From Streptomyces actinomycinicus (GTDB lineage Bacteria > Actinomycetota > Actinomycetes > Streptomycetales > Streptomycetaceae): DNA of 64,000 nt. The DNA is taken from contig NZ_JAERRK010000016.1 in NCBI RefSeq assembly GCF_016741775.1, positions 62,001-126,000 on the forward strand. The letters run 5' to 3'. A program made the position numbers and the translations under genes. This document shows positions 43,339 through 53,062 of this stretch, one piece after another. The notes under the pieces are model-generated. The model was not told the origin of the DNA, did not search any database, and saw only the letters and a list, made by a program, of their open reading frames with translations. The first letter of the stretch is position 1. Each line of letters starts with the position of its first letter.

Positions 43339-44742
43339 TCAGGGCGCGGGACGCCAGTTCTCGGCCAGGTCACCCCACAGGTAGGCGCTGGTCTCGACGC
43401 CCTTCAGGAGGAGGTCCAGTTCGACCTTCTCGTCGGGGGCGTGCCAGCCGTCGGAGGGGACGGAGATGCCCAGGAAGAGCACGGGGACGCCGAGGACTTC
43501 CTGGAGGTCGGCGGCGGGTCCCGAACCGCCCTCGCGGGTGAAGCGGACCGGGCCCTGGAAGGCGCGGCCCATGGCGCGGGCCACGGACTGCAGCGCGGGG
43601 TGGTCGAGCGGGGTCAGGCACGGGCGGGTGGCCGAACCGAAGTCGATCTCGTACCGGATCCCGGCGGGCACCTGCTCGGCGGCCCAGCCGCGCACGGCCT
43701 TCTCGATGTGGTCGGGGTCCTGGCCGGCGACCAGCCGGAAGGACAGCTTCACCATGGCCGAAGAGGGGATGATCGTCTTGCTGCCCGGGCCCTGGTAACC
43801 CCCGCCGATGCCGTTGACCTCGGCGGTCGGCCGCGCCCAGATGCGCTCCAGGGTGGAGTATCCGGCCTCGCCGTGGAGGGCGTGCGACTTGGCGGTGGAC
43901 AGCCAGCGCTCCTCGTCGAAGGGCAGCTCGGCGAAGAGTTCGCGCTCGCGGTCGGTCAGCTCGACGATGCCGTCGTAGAAGCCGGGGACCGCCACGCGCG
44001 CGTGCTCGTCGTGGAGGGCGGCGACCAGGCGGGCAGCGGCGGTGGCCGGGTTGGGCACGGCACCGCCGAAGGAGCCGGAGTGGATGTCCTGGCCGGGGCC
44101 GTACAGCCGGATCTCGCACTCGGCGAGGCCGCGCATGCCGGTGCACACCGTCGGGGTGTCCTCGGCCCACATGCCGGTGTCGGAGACGATCACGGCATCG
44201 GCGGCGAGCCGCCCGGCCCGCTCCTCGACCAGGGCCCGGAAGTGCGGGGAGCCGGACTCCTCCTCGCCCTCGATGAGCAGCTTGAGGTTGACGGCCGGCG
44301 CGGTCCGGCCGGTGGCGGCGAGGTGGGCGCGGACACCGAGTGTGTGGAAGAACACCTGGCCCTTGTCGTCCGCCGCCCCGCGCGCGTAGAGCCGGTTCCC
44401 GCGGACGACCGGCTCGAAGGGGTCGCTGTCCCAGCCGTCCTCGCGGGCGGCGGGCTGCACGTCGTGGTGGCCGTACACGAGGACCGTGGGCGCCTCCGGG
44501 TCGCCCGAGGGCCACTCGGCGAAGACGGCCGGGGCGCCCGGGGTCTGCCAGACCTCGGCGGTCGGAAAGCCGGTCTCCTCGAGCTTGGCGGCGAGCCAGT
44601 CGGCGCTGCGCCGCACGTCGGGCGCGTGATCGGGCTGGGCCGACACGGAGGGGATGCGCAGCCACGCGGCGAGGTCGTCGAGGAAAGCGGCGCGGTGCTG
44701 CTCGATGTACGTGCGGACGGCGCTGTCCGGGGTCTGGCTCAT
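43339..44742 (-). CDS. M20-family dipeptidase/carboxypeptidase
   Basis: 467 residues. Metal motifs VLVYGHHDVQP (His, Asp), YARGAADDKGQVF (bridging Asp), IEGEEESGSP (catalytic Glu and metal Glu) and the distal SDGWHAPDEKV (His). The dimerisation insert carries PGQDIHSGSFGG. Full length. A cytosolic zinc peptidase that probably hydrolyses dipeptides. It lies just downstream of adnB on the same strand. Confidence 0.93.
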   Translation of the reverse strand: MSQTPDSAVRTYIEQHRAAFLDDLAAWLRIPSVSAQPDHAPDVRRSADWLAAKLEETGFPTAEVWQTPGAPAVFAEWPSGDPEAPTVLVYGHHDVQPAAREDGWDSDPFEPVVRGNRLYARGAADDKGQVFFHTLGVRAHLAATGRTAPAVNLKLLIEGEEESGSPHFRALVEERAGRLAADAVIVSDTGMWAEDTPTVCTGMRGLAECEIRLYGPGQDIHSGSFGGAVPNPATAAARLVAALHDEHARVAVPGFYDGIVELTDRERELFAELPFDEERWLSTAKSHALHGEAGYSTLERIWARPTAEVNGIGGGYQGPGSKTIIPSSAMVKLSFRLVAGQDPDHIEKAVRGWAAEQVPAGIRYEIDFGSATRPCLTPLDHPALQSVARAMGRAFQGPVRFTREGGSGPAADLQEVLGVPVLFLGISVPSDGWHAPDEKVELDLLLKGVETSAYLWGDLAENWRPAP

Positions 44743-44794
44743 GCTCCGAGCCTATCCGTCCGCACCGGCATCCTCGGCGGGCGGTTCGTCACAC

Positions 44795-47700
44795 TCAGCT
44801 CGCCCGGTGTGCCGTTTCGGAGTCTTCCGTGAGGAGGCGTTCCAGGGCGGCACGGTCCGGCAGGTCCCGCGGCCGTACGACCTCGCCGCTGCGCACGTAG
44901 AGGACGGCCGCCGTGACCGACTCGGGTGGTATGCCCTGCTGCTCGGCCCAGGCCAGCCGGTAGACGGCGAGCTGGAGCGGGTCGGCGGTGCGGGCGCGGC
45001 CGGTCTTCCAGTCCACGATCTCGTACGTCGTCCCGTCGCCGTCACCGTTGCGGTAGACGGCGTCGATACGGCCTCGTACGACCCGGCCGGCGAGGGTGAG
45101 CTGGAAGGGGGTCTCAACCCGGTAGGGCGTGCGCCGGGCGTACTCGGTCCGTTCGAAGGCTTCCTTCAGGGCTTCCAGGTCGCGTTCGTCGTCGATCTCG
45201 GCCTCGCTGCCGGGCAGCTCGTCCGGTTCCAGCAGGGGCAGGGCCAGTTCCTCGAAGCGGGCCTCCACCCAGGCGTGGAACCGGGTGCCCCGGCGCGCGG
45301 CCGGTTGCGGGGGGCGCGGCATGGGGCGCGCGAGTTCCTGGGCGAGCCCGTCCGGGTCCTCGGCGAGACGCAGCAGCTGGGAAGCGGTGAGCGTGGCGGG
45401 CAGGGGGACGTCCGTGACGGTCTGCCGGGCGCGCAGCAGCTCACCGGTGAGCATGTCCAGATCACGATCCCAGGAGGCGATGGTGCGGGCCTCCTCGGGA
45501 GTGAGCGTGCGGCGGGCCTTCGGGAAGGCGGGCGTAGTTCGGGCCTCCATGGAGGCGGGCGTGGTGCGGGCCTCCTCGGAGGCGGGCGTGGTGCGGGCCT
45601 CCTCGGGAGTGGGCGAGCCGGAGCCGTCGGAGGGGGGACCGTCGTACGGGAAGTCCCCGTACGAGAGATCGTCGTACGGGAAGTCGTCGTACGGGAAGTC
45701 GCCCTCGTGCTCCTGCGGGAAGTCCCCCTCCGGAGGGAACGGGTCCCCAGGAGGCAGGTCCCCCGGGTGGGGGAAGTCCTCGTACGGGTCGTCGGGCAGG
45801 TCGTCGTCCGGTGGCGCCGGCCAGTCCGGGTCCTCGATGCCGGCTAGGTCGTGCGGGGCCGGGGCGTGGCCGTCGGGCCGGGCGGTGAGGGTGTTCAGGT
45901 GGGCGAGGACCGTGTCGGCCGCGGCACGCCGGCGGGCCAGGGCCGCGGCGTCCAGCGGGAGCGGCCACACCTGGTCGGCACCGGCCGTGTGCAGGGCCGG
46001 GTTCTCTTCGTCCTCGGCCGGTTCGTCCGCCCACGCCTCGATCTCGCCGTACCCGGCCGCGCAGTGGTCGTACAGGGCCTGGAGGAAGTCGGACGGGCCG
46101 CGCGGCTTCTTCTGGCTGGGCCCCCACCAGTGGCCGGAGCCGAGCAGGAGCGAGCGGGGGCGGGTGAAGGTGACGTAGCCGAGGCGGAGTTCCTCGGTGT
46201 GCTGGTGGTCCTTCATGGCCTCGTGGAAGGCCTTCATGCCCCGGGAGTCCCAGGAGCCGGGGTCGGGCAGGGTGTCGCTGTCGCCGCGCAGGGCGTGCGG
46301 CAGTACCTTCGCCTGGGCGGTCCACTTCTCGCGGCCCTGGCCGCTGGGGAAGGTGCCCCTGACCAGGCCGGGGACGGCCACGACGTCCCATTCGAGGCCC
46401 TTGGACTTGTGCGCGGTGAGCACCTTGACCGTGTTCTCGCCGCCGGGCAGGGCGTTGTCGAGGCCCTTCTCGTACTGGGCGGCGGTGCGCAGGAAGCCGA
46501 GGAAGGCGAGCAGTCTGGCCTCGCCGTCGCTCGCGGCGAAGGCGGCGGCCACGTCGAGGAAGTTGGAGAGGGTCTCCCGGCGGCGGGCGGCGAGGGCCTG
46601 CGGGGACGCCGACAGCTCCACTTCCAGGCCGGTGACGGCGAGGACGCGGTGCAGGACGTCCATCAGCGGGTCGGACAGCGAACGGCGCAGGTCGCGCAGC
46701 TCGGTGGCGAGCCGGGCGAAGCGCACGCGCGCGTCCGGGGAGAACGGCAGCCCGTCGTCGTACTCGTCGCCTACCGTCGGGGCCTCGAGGAACGTGTCCA
46801 GAGCGTCCGCGAGGGATATCACCTCCGACGGGTCGACGCCCTCCACTGCCGCGGCGAGCCGGCGGTCGGGGTCGTCGGTGTCGTCCACGCGCGCGTGGGC
46901 GACCAGCAGGCGGGCGCGCCGGCCGAGCAGGGCGAGGTCGCGGGGGCCGATGCGCCAGCGCGGCCCGGTGAGCAGGCGTACCAGGGCGGCGTTGGCGCCG
47001 GCGTCCTGGAGGACCTCGCAGACGGCCACGAGGTCGGCGATCTCGGGCAGGTGCAGCAGCCCGGACAGGCCGACGACCTCGACGGGGACGTCGCGGGCGA
47101 CGAGGGCGCCCTGGATCTCGGCGAAGTCGGTCGCGGTCCGGCACAGCACGGCGATCTCGCCCGGGGCCGTGCCGGTGCGCACCAGGTGGGCGAGGGAGTC
47201 GGCGATCCAGTCGATCTCCTCGGCGTGGGTGGGCAGCAGCGCGCAGCGGACCGTGCCGTCGTAGTCGGCGCCGGGGGCCGGGCGGAGGGCCTCCACGCCC
47301 GCGTGCATGGCGCGCAGCGGCTCGGCGAGGCCGTTGGCGAGGTCGAGGAGGCGACCGCCGCTGCGGCGGTTCTCGCTGAGCGCCTGCCGGGTGGCGGGCC
47401 GGCCGTCGGCGTGGGCGAAGTGCTCGGGGAAGTCGTCCAGGTTCGCGACGGAGGCGCCGCGCCAGCCGTAGATGGCCTGGCAGGGGTCGCCGACGGCGGT
47501 CACCGGGTGGCCGGTGCCGTTGCCGAACAGGCCCGCGAGCAGGACGCGCTGGGCCACGGAGGTGTCCTGGTACTCGTCCAGGAGCACCACGCGGAACTCC
47601 TCGCGCAGCAGGCGGCCCACCTCGGGGTGCTGGGCGAGGCGGGCGGACAGGGCGATCTGGTCGCCGAAGTCGAGCAGGTCCCGCTCGCGCTTGGCGGCCC

Positions 47701-48442
47701 GGTAGCGCACGGCCAGGCCGGCGAGTTCCCTGCGGGCCGCGGCCGCCTCGGGGACCTTGCGCAGGTCGGCGTTGGTGAGCTTGGCGCCCGCCAGGGTGTG
47801 CAGCAGGCCGGCGTCCCAGGTGCGCAGTTCCTCGGGGTCGACGAGGTGCTCGGCGAGTTCGGAGTCGAGGGCGAGCAGGTCGCTGACCAGGTCGGCGAAG
47901 GAACGGGTCAGTGCCGGGTAGGGGCCGGGGGCCTCGCGGAGCACGCGGGCGGCGAGCTGGTAGCGGGTGGCGTCGGCCAGCAGCCGCGAGGTGGGTTCGA
48001 GGCCGATGCGCAGGCCGTGGTCGGTGAGCAGGCGGCCGGCGAACGCGTGATACGTCGAGATGACCGGCTCGCCGGGCGGGTTCTCCGGGTCCGGCCGGGC
48101 GGGATCGGTGCGGGGAGGCGTCGTCGAGGGGTGGTGGCCTGGTGGCGGGAGTGGCTCGGGGTCGGTGACGCCGGCCTTGATCAGCGCCTTGCGGACGCGC
48201 TCGGCCAGCTCACCGGCGGCCTTGTTGGTGAAGGTCAGGCCGAGGACCTGTTCGGGGGCGACCTGCCCGGTGCCGACCAGCCAGACCACGCGGGCCGCCA
48301 TCACGGTGGTCTTGCCCGACCCGGCGCCGGCCACGATCACCTGTGGGGCGGGCGGCGCGGTGATGCAGGCCGTCTGCTCCGGGGTGAACGGGATCCCGAG
48401 AAGCTCCTTGAGCTGCTCGGGGTCGGTGATACGGGCGGACAT
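44795..48442 (-). CDS. adnB: AdnB-type helicase-nuclease subunit
   Basis: 1215 residues, longer than the roughly 1100 of mycobacterial AdnB. N-terminal UvrD-type motor: Walker A VAGAGSGKTT (37-46), motif II LLDEYQDTS (near 290), motif III GDPCQAIYGWRGA, motif V LTAHKSKGLEWDVV, motif VI YVTFTRPRSLLL. C-terminal RecB-type nuclease: GRIDAVY and YEIVDWKTG (Asp1144, Lys1146). AdnAB resects DNA double-strand ends for recombination. Much of the extra length is a low-complexity linker, about residues 895-1000, with tandem FPYDDFPYDD and EEARTTPAS repeats. Named AdnB because it lies downstream, as in M. tuberculosis. Confidence 0.9.
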   Translation of the reverse strand: MSARITDPEQLKELLGIPFTPEQTACITAPPAPQVIVAGAGSGKTTVMAARVVWLVGTGQVAPEQVLGLTFTNKAAGELAERVRKALIKAGVTDPEPLPPPGHHPSTTPPRTDPARPDPENPPGEPVISTYHAFAGRLLTDHGLRIGLEPTSRLLADATRYQLAARVLREAPGPYPALTRSFADLVSDLLALDSELAEHLVDPEELRTWDAGLLHTLAGAKLTNADLRKVPEAAAARRELAGLAVRYRAAKRERDLLDFGDQIALSARLAQHPEVGRLLREEFRVVLLDEYQDTSVAQRVLLAGLFGNGTGHPVTAVGDPCQAIYGWRGASVANLDDFPEHFAHADGRPATRQALSENRRSGGRLLDLANGLAEPLRAMHAGVEALRPAPGADYDGTVRCALLPTHAEEIDWIADSLAHLVRTGTAPGEIAVLCRTATDFAEIQGALVARDVPVEVVGLSGLLHLPEIADLVAVCEVLQDAGANAALVRLLTGPRWRIGPRDLALLGRRARLLVAHARVDDTDDPDRRLAAAVEGVDPSEVISLADALDTFLEAPTVGDEYDDGLPFSPDARVRFARLATELRDLRRSLSDPLMDVLHRVLAVTGLEVELSASPQALAARRRETLSNFLDVAAAFAASDGEARLLAFLGFLRTAAQYEKGLDNALPGGENTVKVLTAHKSKGLEWDVVAVPGLVRGTFPSGQGREKWTAQAKVLPHALRGDSDTLPDPGSWDSRGMKAFHEAMKDHQHTEELRLGYVTFTRPRSLLLGSGHWWGPSQKKPRGPSDFLQALYDHCAAGYGEIEAWADEPAEDEENPALHTAGADQVWPLPLDAAALARRRAAADTVLAHLNTLTARPDGHAPAPHDLAGIEDPDWPAPPDDDLPDDPYEDFPHPGDLPPGDPFPPEGDFPQEHEGDFPYDDFPYDDLSYGDFPYDGPPSDGSGSPTPEEARTTPASEEARTTPASMEARTTPAFPKARRTLTPEEARTIASWDRDLDMLTGELLRARQTVTDVPLPATLTASQLLRLAEDPDGLAQELARPMPRPPQPAARRGTRFHAWVEARFEELALPLLEPDELPGSEAEIDDERDLEALKEAFERTEYARRTPYRVETPFQLTLAGRVVRGRIDAVYRNGDGDGTTYEIVDWKTGRARTADPLQLAVYRLAWAEQQGIPPESVTAAVLYVRSGEVVRPRDLPDRAALERLLTEDSETAHRAS

Positions 48443-48554
48443 GTCGAAAGAGGCTAGCGGCGGGCACTGACAGCCGAGCGCACAGCAGCCTTGCGGGACC
48501 GAGGAAGCGCAGGTCAGCGGGGGCGGCGGCGGAACGGGTGGTGCCCTACGTCAC

Positions 48555-48765
48555 TCCGCCGTGCGGACCTCGCCGTGTCTCGCTCACACTCGGCCGTGCG
48601 GCACCTCGCCGTATCTCACTCACACTCGGCCGTGCCGCACCTCGCCGTATCTCACTCACACTCGGCCGTGCCGCACCTCGCCGTATCTCACTCACACTCG
48701 GCCGTGCCGCACCTCGCCGTATCTCACTCACACTCCGCCGTGCGGCACCTCGTCCGTCTCACTCG
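48555..48765. repeat. 36-bp tandem repeat between adnA and adnB
   Basis: Copies begin with ACCTCGCCGT (last one varied) at 48567, 48603, 48639, 48675, 48711 and 48747, exactly 36 bp apart; the middle three are identical. The unit includes CTCACTCACACTCGGCCGTG. It starts in the last codons of adnA and fills two thirds of the 316-bp gap to adnB. No spacers vary, so it is not a CRISPR. I see no gene in the gap. Confidence 0.92.
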
Positions 48766-51700
48766 ACCACGTGCCGCCCCTCCGGCCGGGCGCTGCACGA
48801 GGCGCGGAACGCGCAGTGTGTGCAGTGCTGGCCGGTGCTCGGTGTGAACCGTTCGTCGAGGACCTTGCCGGCGGCGGTGGCGAGCAGCTCGCCGACCCAC
48901 TCCCCCGCCAGGGGCTCCTGGCTCTGTTCCTTGGGCAGGCTGTCGCCCCCGTCGCGCTTGGCGGCGCCCTGTCGCAGGTGGACCAGCTCGGCGCCGCCCG
49001 GCTCGGGGCGTACTCCGTCGAAGGCCGGGTCGACGGCGCCCTCGCGGACGGCGAGCTGGTAGACGGCGAGCTGCGGGTGCCGCTCCACCTCGCGGGCGGT
49101 GGGAGCCTGCTTGCCTGTCTTGAAGTCGACCACGTAGGCCCGGCCCTCGGCGTCCGTCTCCACACGGTCCATCTGGCCGCGGACGCGGACCTGGTAGTCA
49201 CCCGCTTCGAGGGTGACGTCGAAGTCCTGCTCGCTCGCCACGGGCGTGCGGCCGGCACGGTCCAGCACGTGCCAGTTCAGGAAGCGTTCGAGCGCCACGC
49301 GCGCGTTGTCCTTCTCCTGCTGCGACTTCCAGGGCGCGTCGAAGGCGAGCGCGTTCCACACGGAGTCCAGGCGCTCCATGAGCACGTCGAGGTCGGCGGC
49401 GGTGCGGCCGGAGGCGACCTCGTCGGCCAGGACGTGGACGACGTTGCCGAAGCCCTGTGCGGCGGTGGCCGGGGCGTCGGCCTTCACCTCGCGGCCCAGG
49501 AACCACTGCAGCGCGCAGGTGTTGGCGAGCTGGTCGAGTGCGCTGCCGGAGAGCACGACGGGCTGGTCGCGGTGGCGCAGCGGCACCTTGCTCTCGGTCG
49601 GCTCGAACATGCCCCACCAGCGGTAGGGGTGCGCGGACGGCACCAGCGGGCGGCCGTCCTCGTCGGCGAGCGCTGCCAGCCGGGCCAGGCGGCGGGCGGC
49701 GGCCTCGCGCAGCACGGCGGACGCGCGCGGGTCGACCGTGGTCGCGCGCAGTTCGGCGACGAGCGCGGCGACGGACAGCGGGCGCCGGGGCTGCCCGGTG
49801 ACGTCCCTGGGCTCGACGCCCAGCTCGGTCAGGAAGCGGGAGGGCTGGTCGCCGTCGTCGGCCGGTGCCTTCACGGCGGTGACGACGAGCCGGTCACGCG
49901 CGCGCGTGGCGGCGACGTAGAACAGACGGCGTTCCTCGGCGAGCAGCGCGCCCGGGGTGAGCGGCTCGGCGAGCCCGTCGCGGCCGATGCGGTCGGCCTC
50001 CAGCAGCGAGCCACGGCGGCGCAGGTCGGGCCACAGACCGTCCTGGACACCGGCGACGACGACCAGCCGCCACTCCAGGCCCTTGGAGCGGTGCGCGGTC
50101 ATCAGGCGGACGGCGTCGGGGCGCACCGCGCGGCGCGTGAGCGTGTCGGCGGCGATGTCCTCGGCCTCGATCTGCTCGAGGAAGTTCAGGGCGCCGCGGC
50201 CCCCGGTGCGCTCCTCCGCGCGCGCGGCGGTGGCGAACAGGGCGCAGACCGCGTCCAGGTCCCGGTCGGCGTTACGGCCTGCCGCACCACCGCGCCGGGC
50301 GGCGCGTTCCAGGCGTCCGGGCCACGGCGTGCCCTCCCACAGGTCCCACAGCGCCTCCTCGGCCGTACCGCCGCCCGCGAGGCGCTCGCGGGCGGCGCGC
50401 AGCAGCGCGCCGAGGCGCTGCGCCCCGCGCGCGTACGCCGGGTCGTGCACAGCCAGGCGCTCGGGCTCGGCGAGCGCCCGCGCGAGCAGCTCGTCGGACG
50501 GCGGCGGCACCGGGTTGCCGCCGGCCCGCTCCTCCTCGCGCAGGGCACGCCCGAGGCGCCGCAGGTCGGCGGTGTCCATGCCGGCGAGGGGGGAGGCGAG
50601 CAGCGTGAGGGCGGTCTCGGTGTCGAGCCAGGGGGTGCCGTGGGCTCGCGATGCGGCGGACCCGGGGGCGGACTCCGGGGCGGAACCGGGAGCAGACTCC
50701 GGGGCGGTTTCCGAGGCGGGGTCCCGGTCGGACGGTGCCGTCCCGGTGGCGGACGCGGCAGGCTCTTCAGGGCTCGGCTCGGCCCCGGCGGGCCCCCCCT
50801 CGACGGGTTCCTGGGCGGCGGGCTCCTCCCCGCCCTGCCGGGCCGCCGCCGTGGCCACCGCGCGGAGGGCCGTCAGCAGCGGTGCCACGGCCGGCTCGTG
50901 GCGCAGAGCCAGGTCGTCGCCGTCGACGTCCAGGGGAACCCCGGCCGCGGTGAGGGCACGGCGGAGGGTCGGTATGCGGGATCCGGCACGCACCAGGACG
51001 GCCATCTCGCTCCAGGGGACGCCGTCCTCCAGATGCGCGCGGCGCAGGATGTCGGCGACGTTGTCCAGTTCCGTGCCGGACGTCGGGTACGTGTAGACGT
51101 CGACGCGCCCCCCGTCCCGTACGGGGGCCGGCTCGCGGTGGGCCCGGACCTTGTCGGCGGGCAGCCTGACCAGCGGCATCCGCTGGGTGATCAGCCGGGT
51201 CGCGGCCAGCAGGGCGGCGCCGGAGCGGCGGGAGGCGCGCAGCACCTCGACGGCGGCGGGCCGGCCGTCCGCGCGTGGGAAGGCCTCCGGGAAGCCGAGG
51301 ATCCCGTTCACGTCGGCGCCCCGGAAGGCGTAGATCGACTGGTCGGGGTCGCCGAACGCGACCAAGGTGCGGCCGCCCCCGGCCAAAGCGTGCAGGAGCC
51401 GTACCTGGGCGGGGTCGGTGTCCTGGTACTCGTCGACGTACACGGCGTCGTACTGCGCGGCGAGCCGCACGGCGGTCTCGGGGCGGCGGGCGAGCAGGAC
51501 CGCGCGGTGGACCAGTTCCGCATAGTCGATCACGCCTTGGAGGTCGAGGACGTCGAGGTACTCGGCGAGGAAGGCGGCTGCCGCACGCCAGTCGGGGCGG
51601 CCGATACGGCGCGCGAACGCGTCCAGTGCGTCCGGGCCGAGGCCCAGCTCGCGGGTGCGGGCGAGGACGGCACGGACCTCGTCGGCGAAGCCGCGCGTGG

Positions 51701-52232
51701 TCAGGCAGGCGCGCAGTTCGTCCGGCCAGCGCACGTGGTTCAGCCCGAGCCGCTCCAGCTCGGGCTGCCCGGCGAGCAGCTCGCGGACGGTGACGTCCTG
51801 CTCGGGGCCGGAGAGCAGGCGCAGCGGCTCGGTGAACTGGGCACTGTCCTGGTGGGCGCGGACCAGGGCGTAGCTGTACGAGTGGAAGGTGGTCGCCCTG
51901 GGCGCGCGAGCCGCGCCCAGGCGCAGGGCCATGCGGTCGCGCAGGTCGACGGCGGCCTTGCGGCTGAAGGTCAGCACCAGGATGCGATCGGGGTCGCCGC
52001 CCCGGGCGATCCGCGCGGCCACGGACTCGACCAGGGTGGTGGTCTTGCCGGTGCCGGGTCCGGCGAGGACGAGCAGCGGTCCGCTCCGGTGGTCAACCAC
52101 GGCACGTTGCGCAGCGTCCAGAGGAGGGGGATCCACGGTGGCCGGCGACGTTCGGACCAGCCGGTAAGCGCCACGGCTCCCCTGCCGCACCGAGGGGTGC
52201 GGCAGCTGGCTGGTGGAGGAAGAGGAGCTCAC
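48759..52232 (-). CDS. adnA: AdnA-type helicase-nuclease subunit
   Basis: About 1157 residues from the GTG at 52232 (SSSSSTSQLPHPSVRQG; AGGA upstream). Motor: Walker A LAGPGTGKTTT (57-66), motif II VDEYQDTDPAQ, motif III GDPDQSIYAFRGA, motif V TAHRSKGLEWRLV, motif VI FYVAATRARDRL. Nuclease: RGQMDRVE and AYVVDFKTGKQ. Four cysteines frame the nuclease (NTCALQWFL and CTHCAFRASC, with Cys1137, 1140, 1146), the pattern of an AddB-type iron-sulfur staple. A low-complexity insertion (repeats of ESAPGSAP) lies near residues 490-545. It is upstream of adnB. Confidence 0.9.
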   Translation of the reverse strand: MSSSSSTSQLPHPSVRQGSRGAYRLVRTSPATVDPPPLDAAQRAVVDHRSGPLLVLAGPGTGKTTTLVESVAARIARGGDPDRILVLTFSRKAAVDLRDRMALRLGAARAPRATTFHSYSYALVRAHQDSAQFTEPLRLLSGPEQDVTVRELLAGQPELERLGLNHVRWPDELRACLTTRGFADEVRAVLARTRELGLGPDALDAFARRIGRPDWRAAAAFLAEYLDVLDLQGVIDYAELVHRAVLLARRPETAVRLAAQYDAVYVDEYQDTDPAQVRLLHALAGGGRTLVAFGDPDQSIYAFRGADVNGILGFPEAFPRADGRPAAVEVLRASRRSGAALLAATRLITQRMPLVRLPADKVRAHREPAPVRDGGRVDVYTYPTSGTELDNVADILRRAHLEDGVPWSEMAVLVRAGSRIPTLRRALTAAGVPLDVDGDDLALRHEPAVAPLLTALRAVATAAARQGGEEPAAQEPVEGGPAGAEPSPEEPAASATGTAPSDRDPASETAPESAPGSAPESAPGSAASRAHGTPWLDTETALTLLASPLAGMDTADLRRLGRALREEERAGGNPVPPPSDELLARALAEPERLAVHDPAYARGAQRLGALLRAARERLAGGGTAEEALWDLWEGTPWPGRLERAARRGGAAGRNADRDLDAVCALFATAARAEERTGGRGALNFLEQIEAEDIAADTLTRRAVRPDAVRLMTAHRSKGLEWRLVVVAGVQDGLWPDLRRRGSLLEADRIGRDGLAEPLTPGALLAEERRLFYVAATRARDRLVVTAVKAPADDGDQPSRFLTELGVEPRDVTGQPRRPLSVAALVAELRATTVDPRASAVLREAAARRLARLAALADEDGRPLVPSAHPYRWWGMFEPTESKVPLRHRDQPVVLSGSALDQLANTCALQWFLGREVKADAPATAAQGFGNVVHVLADEVASGRTAADLDVLMERLDSVWNALAFDAPWKSQQEKDNARVALERFLNWHVLDRAGRTPVASEQDFDVTLEAGDYQVRVRGQMDRVETDAEGRAYVVDFKTGKQAPTAREVERHPQLAVYQLAVREGAVDPAFDGVRPEPGGAELVHLRQGAAKRDGGDSLPKEQSQEPLAGEWVGELLATAAGKVLDERFTPSTGQHCTHCAFRASCSARPEGRHVVE

Positions 52233-52489
52233 GTGGTTGGCCGGTCCTGGTGGTTGTGCTGGTGGGCAGGCGGTCACGCGTGCGAGACGGTGGCCGCGGG
52301 GTGAGGGGGACACGTGCTGCCGACGCTATGTCGCCGCACCGGGCGGAAGCGGAGCTTCCGGTACTTCCCTTGCGGCGCTCGCGCCACGCGAGTCCCACAG
52401 CTCACGAACGTACGGCATGCCACGGACGTCCCCCACGTCACCCGTACGAGCCACAGGTTCTCCCTGGGGGCATCCGATGGCGGAAGCTG

Positions 52490-52876
52490 TCAGGTGTGAC
52501 CCCCCGCGTCCGCGCCGCCGTCCCACCGGGCACGCCTCATGTCGAGCCGCGGCAGATGCCCCTCCGCGCTCCTGCCGGCCTGCTTCAGCGGTGTGCCCTC
52601 CGCGCGGTAGTGGGCGAGGGCGCGCAGCTCGTGCCCCGGCAGCAGTGCGCCGTCGGCGCGTACGACCCGCCACCACGGGACGGCGCCCCCGTAGAGGGCC
52701 ATCACCCGGCCGACCTGGCGCGGGCCGCCCTCCTCGAGCCACTCGGCGACATCGCCGTAGGTCATGACCCGGCCCGGCGGAATCCGCTCGGCGACGTCGA
52801 GGACCCGCTCGGCGTACTCCGGCAGCGTGTCGGCATGCCCTTCGCGCGCGTCCCGGGCCCGGCTCTGCTCACTCAT
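52490..52876 (-). CDS. Alkyltransferase-like protein (ATL)
   Basis: 128 residues with the MGMT-type DNA-binding part: RIPPGRVMTYGDVAEWL, GGPRQVGRVMALY, then PWWRVVRADG where a real methyltransferase has PCHRV. The alkyl-acceptor Cys is Trp here, so it binds O6-alkylguanine and flags it for nucleotide excision repair, as known for ATL proteins. The C-terminal tail (RLDMRRARWDGGADAGGHT) extends past the family core. Next to adnA, as in M. tuberculosis. The gap 52314-52489 holds a GGAAGC/GCTTCC hairpin (52349-52363) and no gene. Confidence 0.92.
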   Translation of the reverse strand: MSEQSRARDAREGHADTLPEYAERVLDVAERIPPGRVMTYGDVAEWLEEGGPRQVGRVMALYGGAVPWWRVVRADGALLPGHELRALAHYRAEGTPLKQAGRSAEGHLPRLDMRRARWDGGADAGGHT

Positions 52877-53062
52877 TCACCCCATCCTGCCGCACTGTGC
52901 CGGCGTCCCGGCGGGGTCCGTGAGGAACCGTCCTCTCGCCCCCGCGCGGTCCTTCCGGCAGACTGTGCGCCCGCGCATCCACACCCTGATGCCCGTGTGT
53001 GTCGGTGGGGCATGCCACCATCGTGCGGGCGGTGACTGGTGATACGAGACCAAGAAGAGACC

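Noticed and set aside
45851..48457. Plus-strand ORF of 868 codons opposite adnB
   Set aside because: Antisense shadow of adnB, Gly/Val/Arg-rich and without motifs; the helicase motifs lie on the other strand.
48546..48731. Minus-strand ORF with the repeated peptide MSEIRRGAARPSV
   Set aside because: It is the 36-bp tandem repeat read in one open frame (12 codons per unit). It has no ribosome site and no relation to any family.
48555..48765. Possible CRISPR array
   Set aside because: The units are contiguous with no unique spacers, and no cas gene is near.
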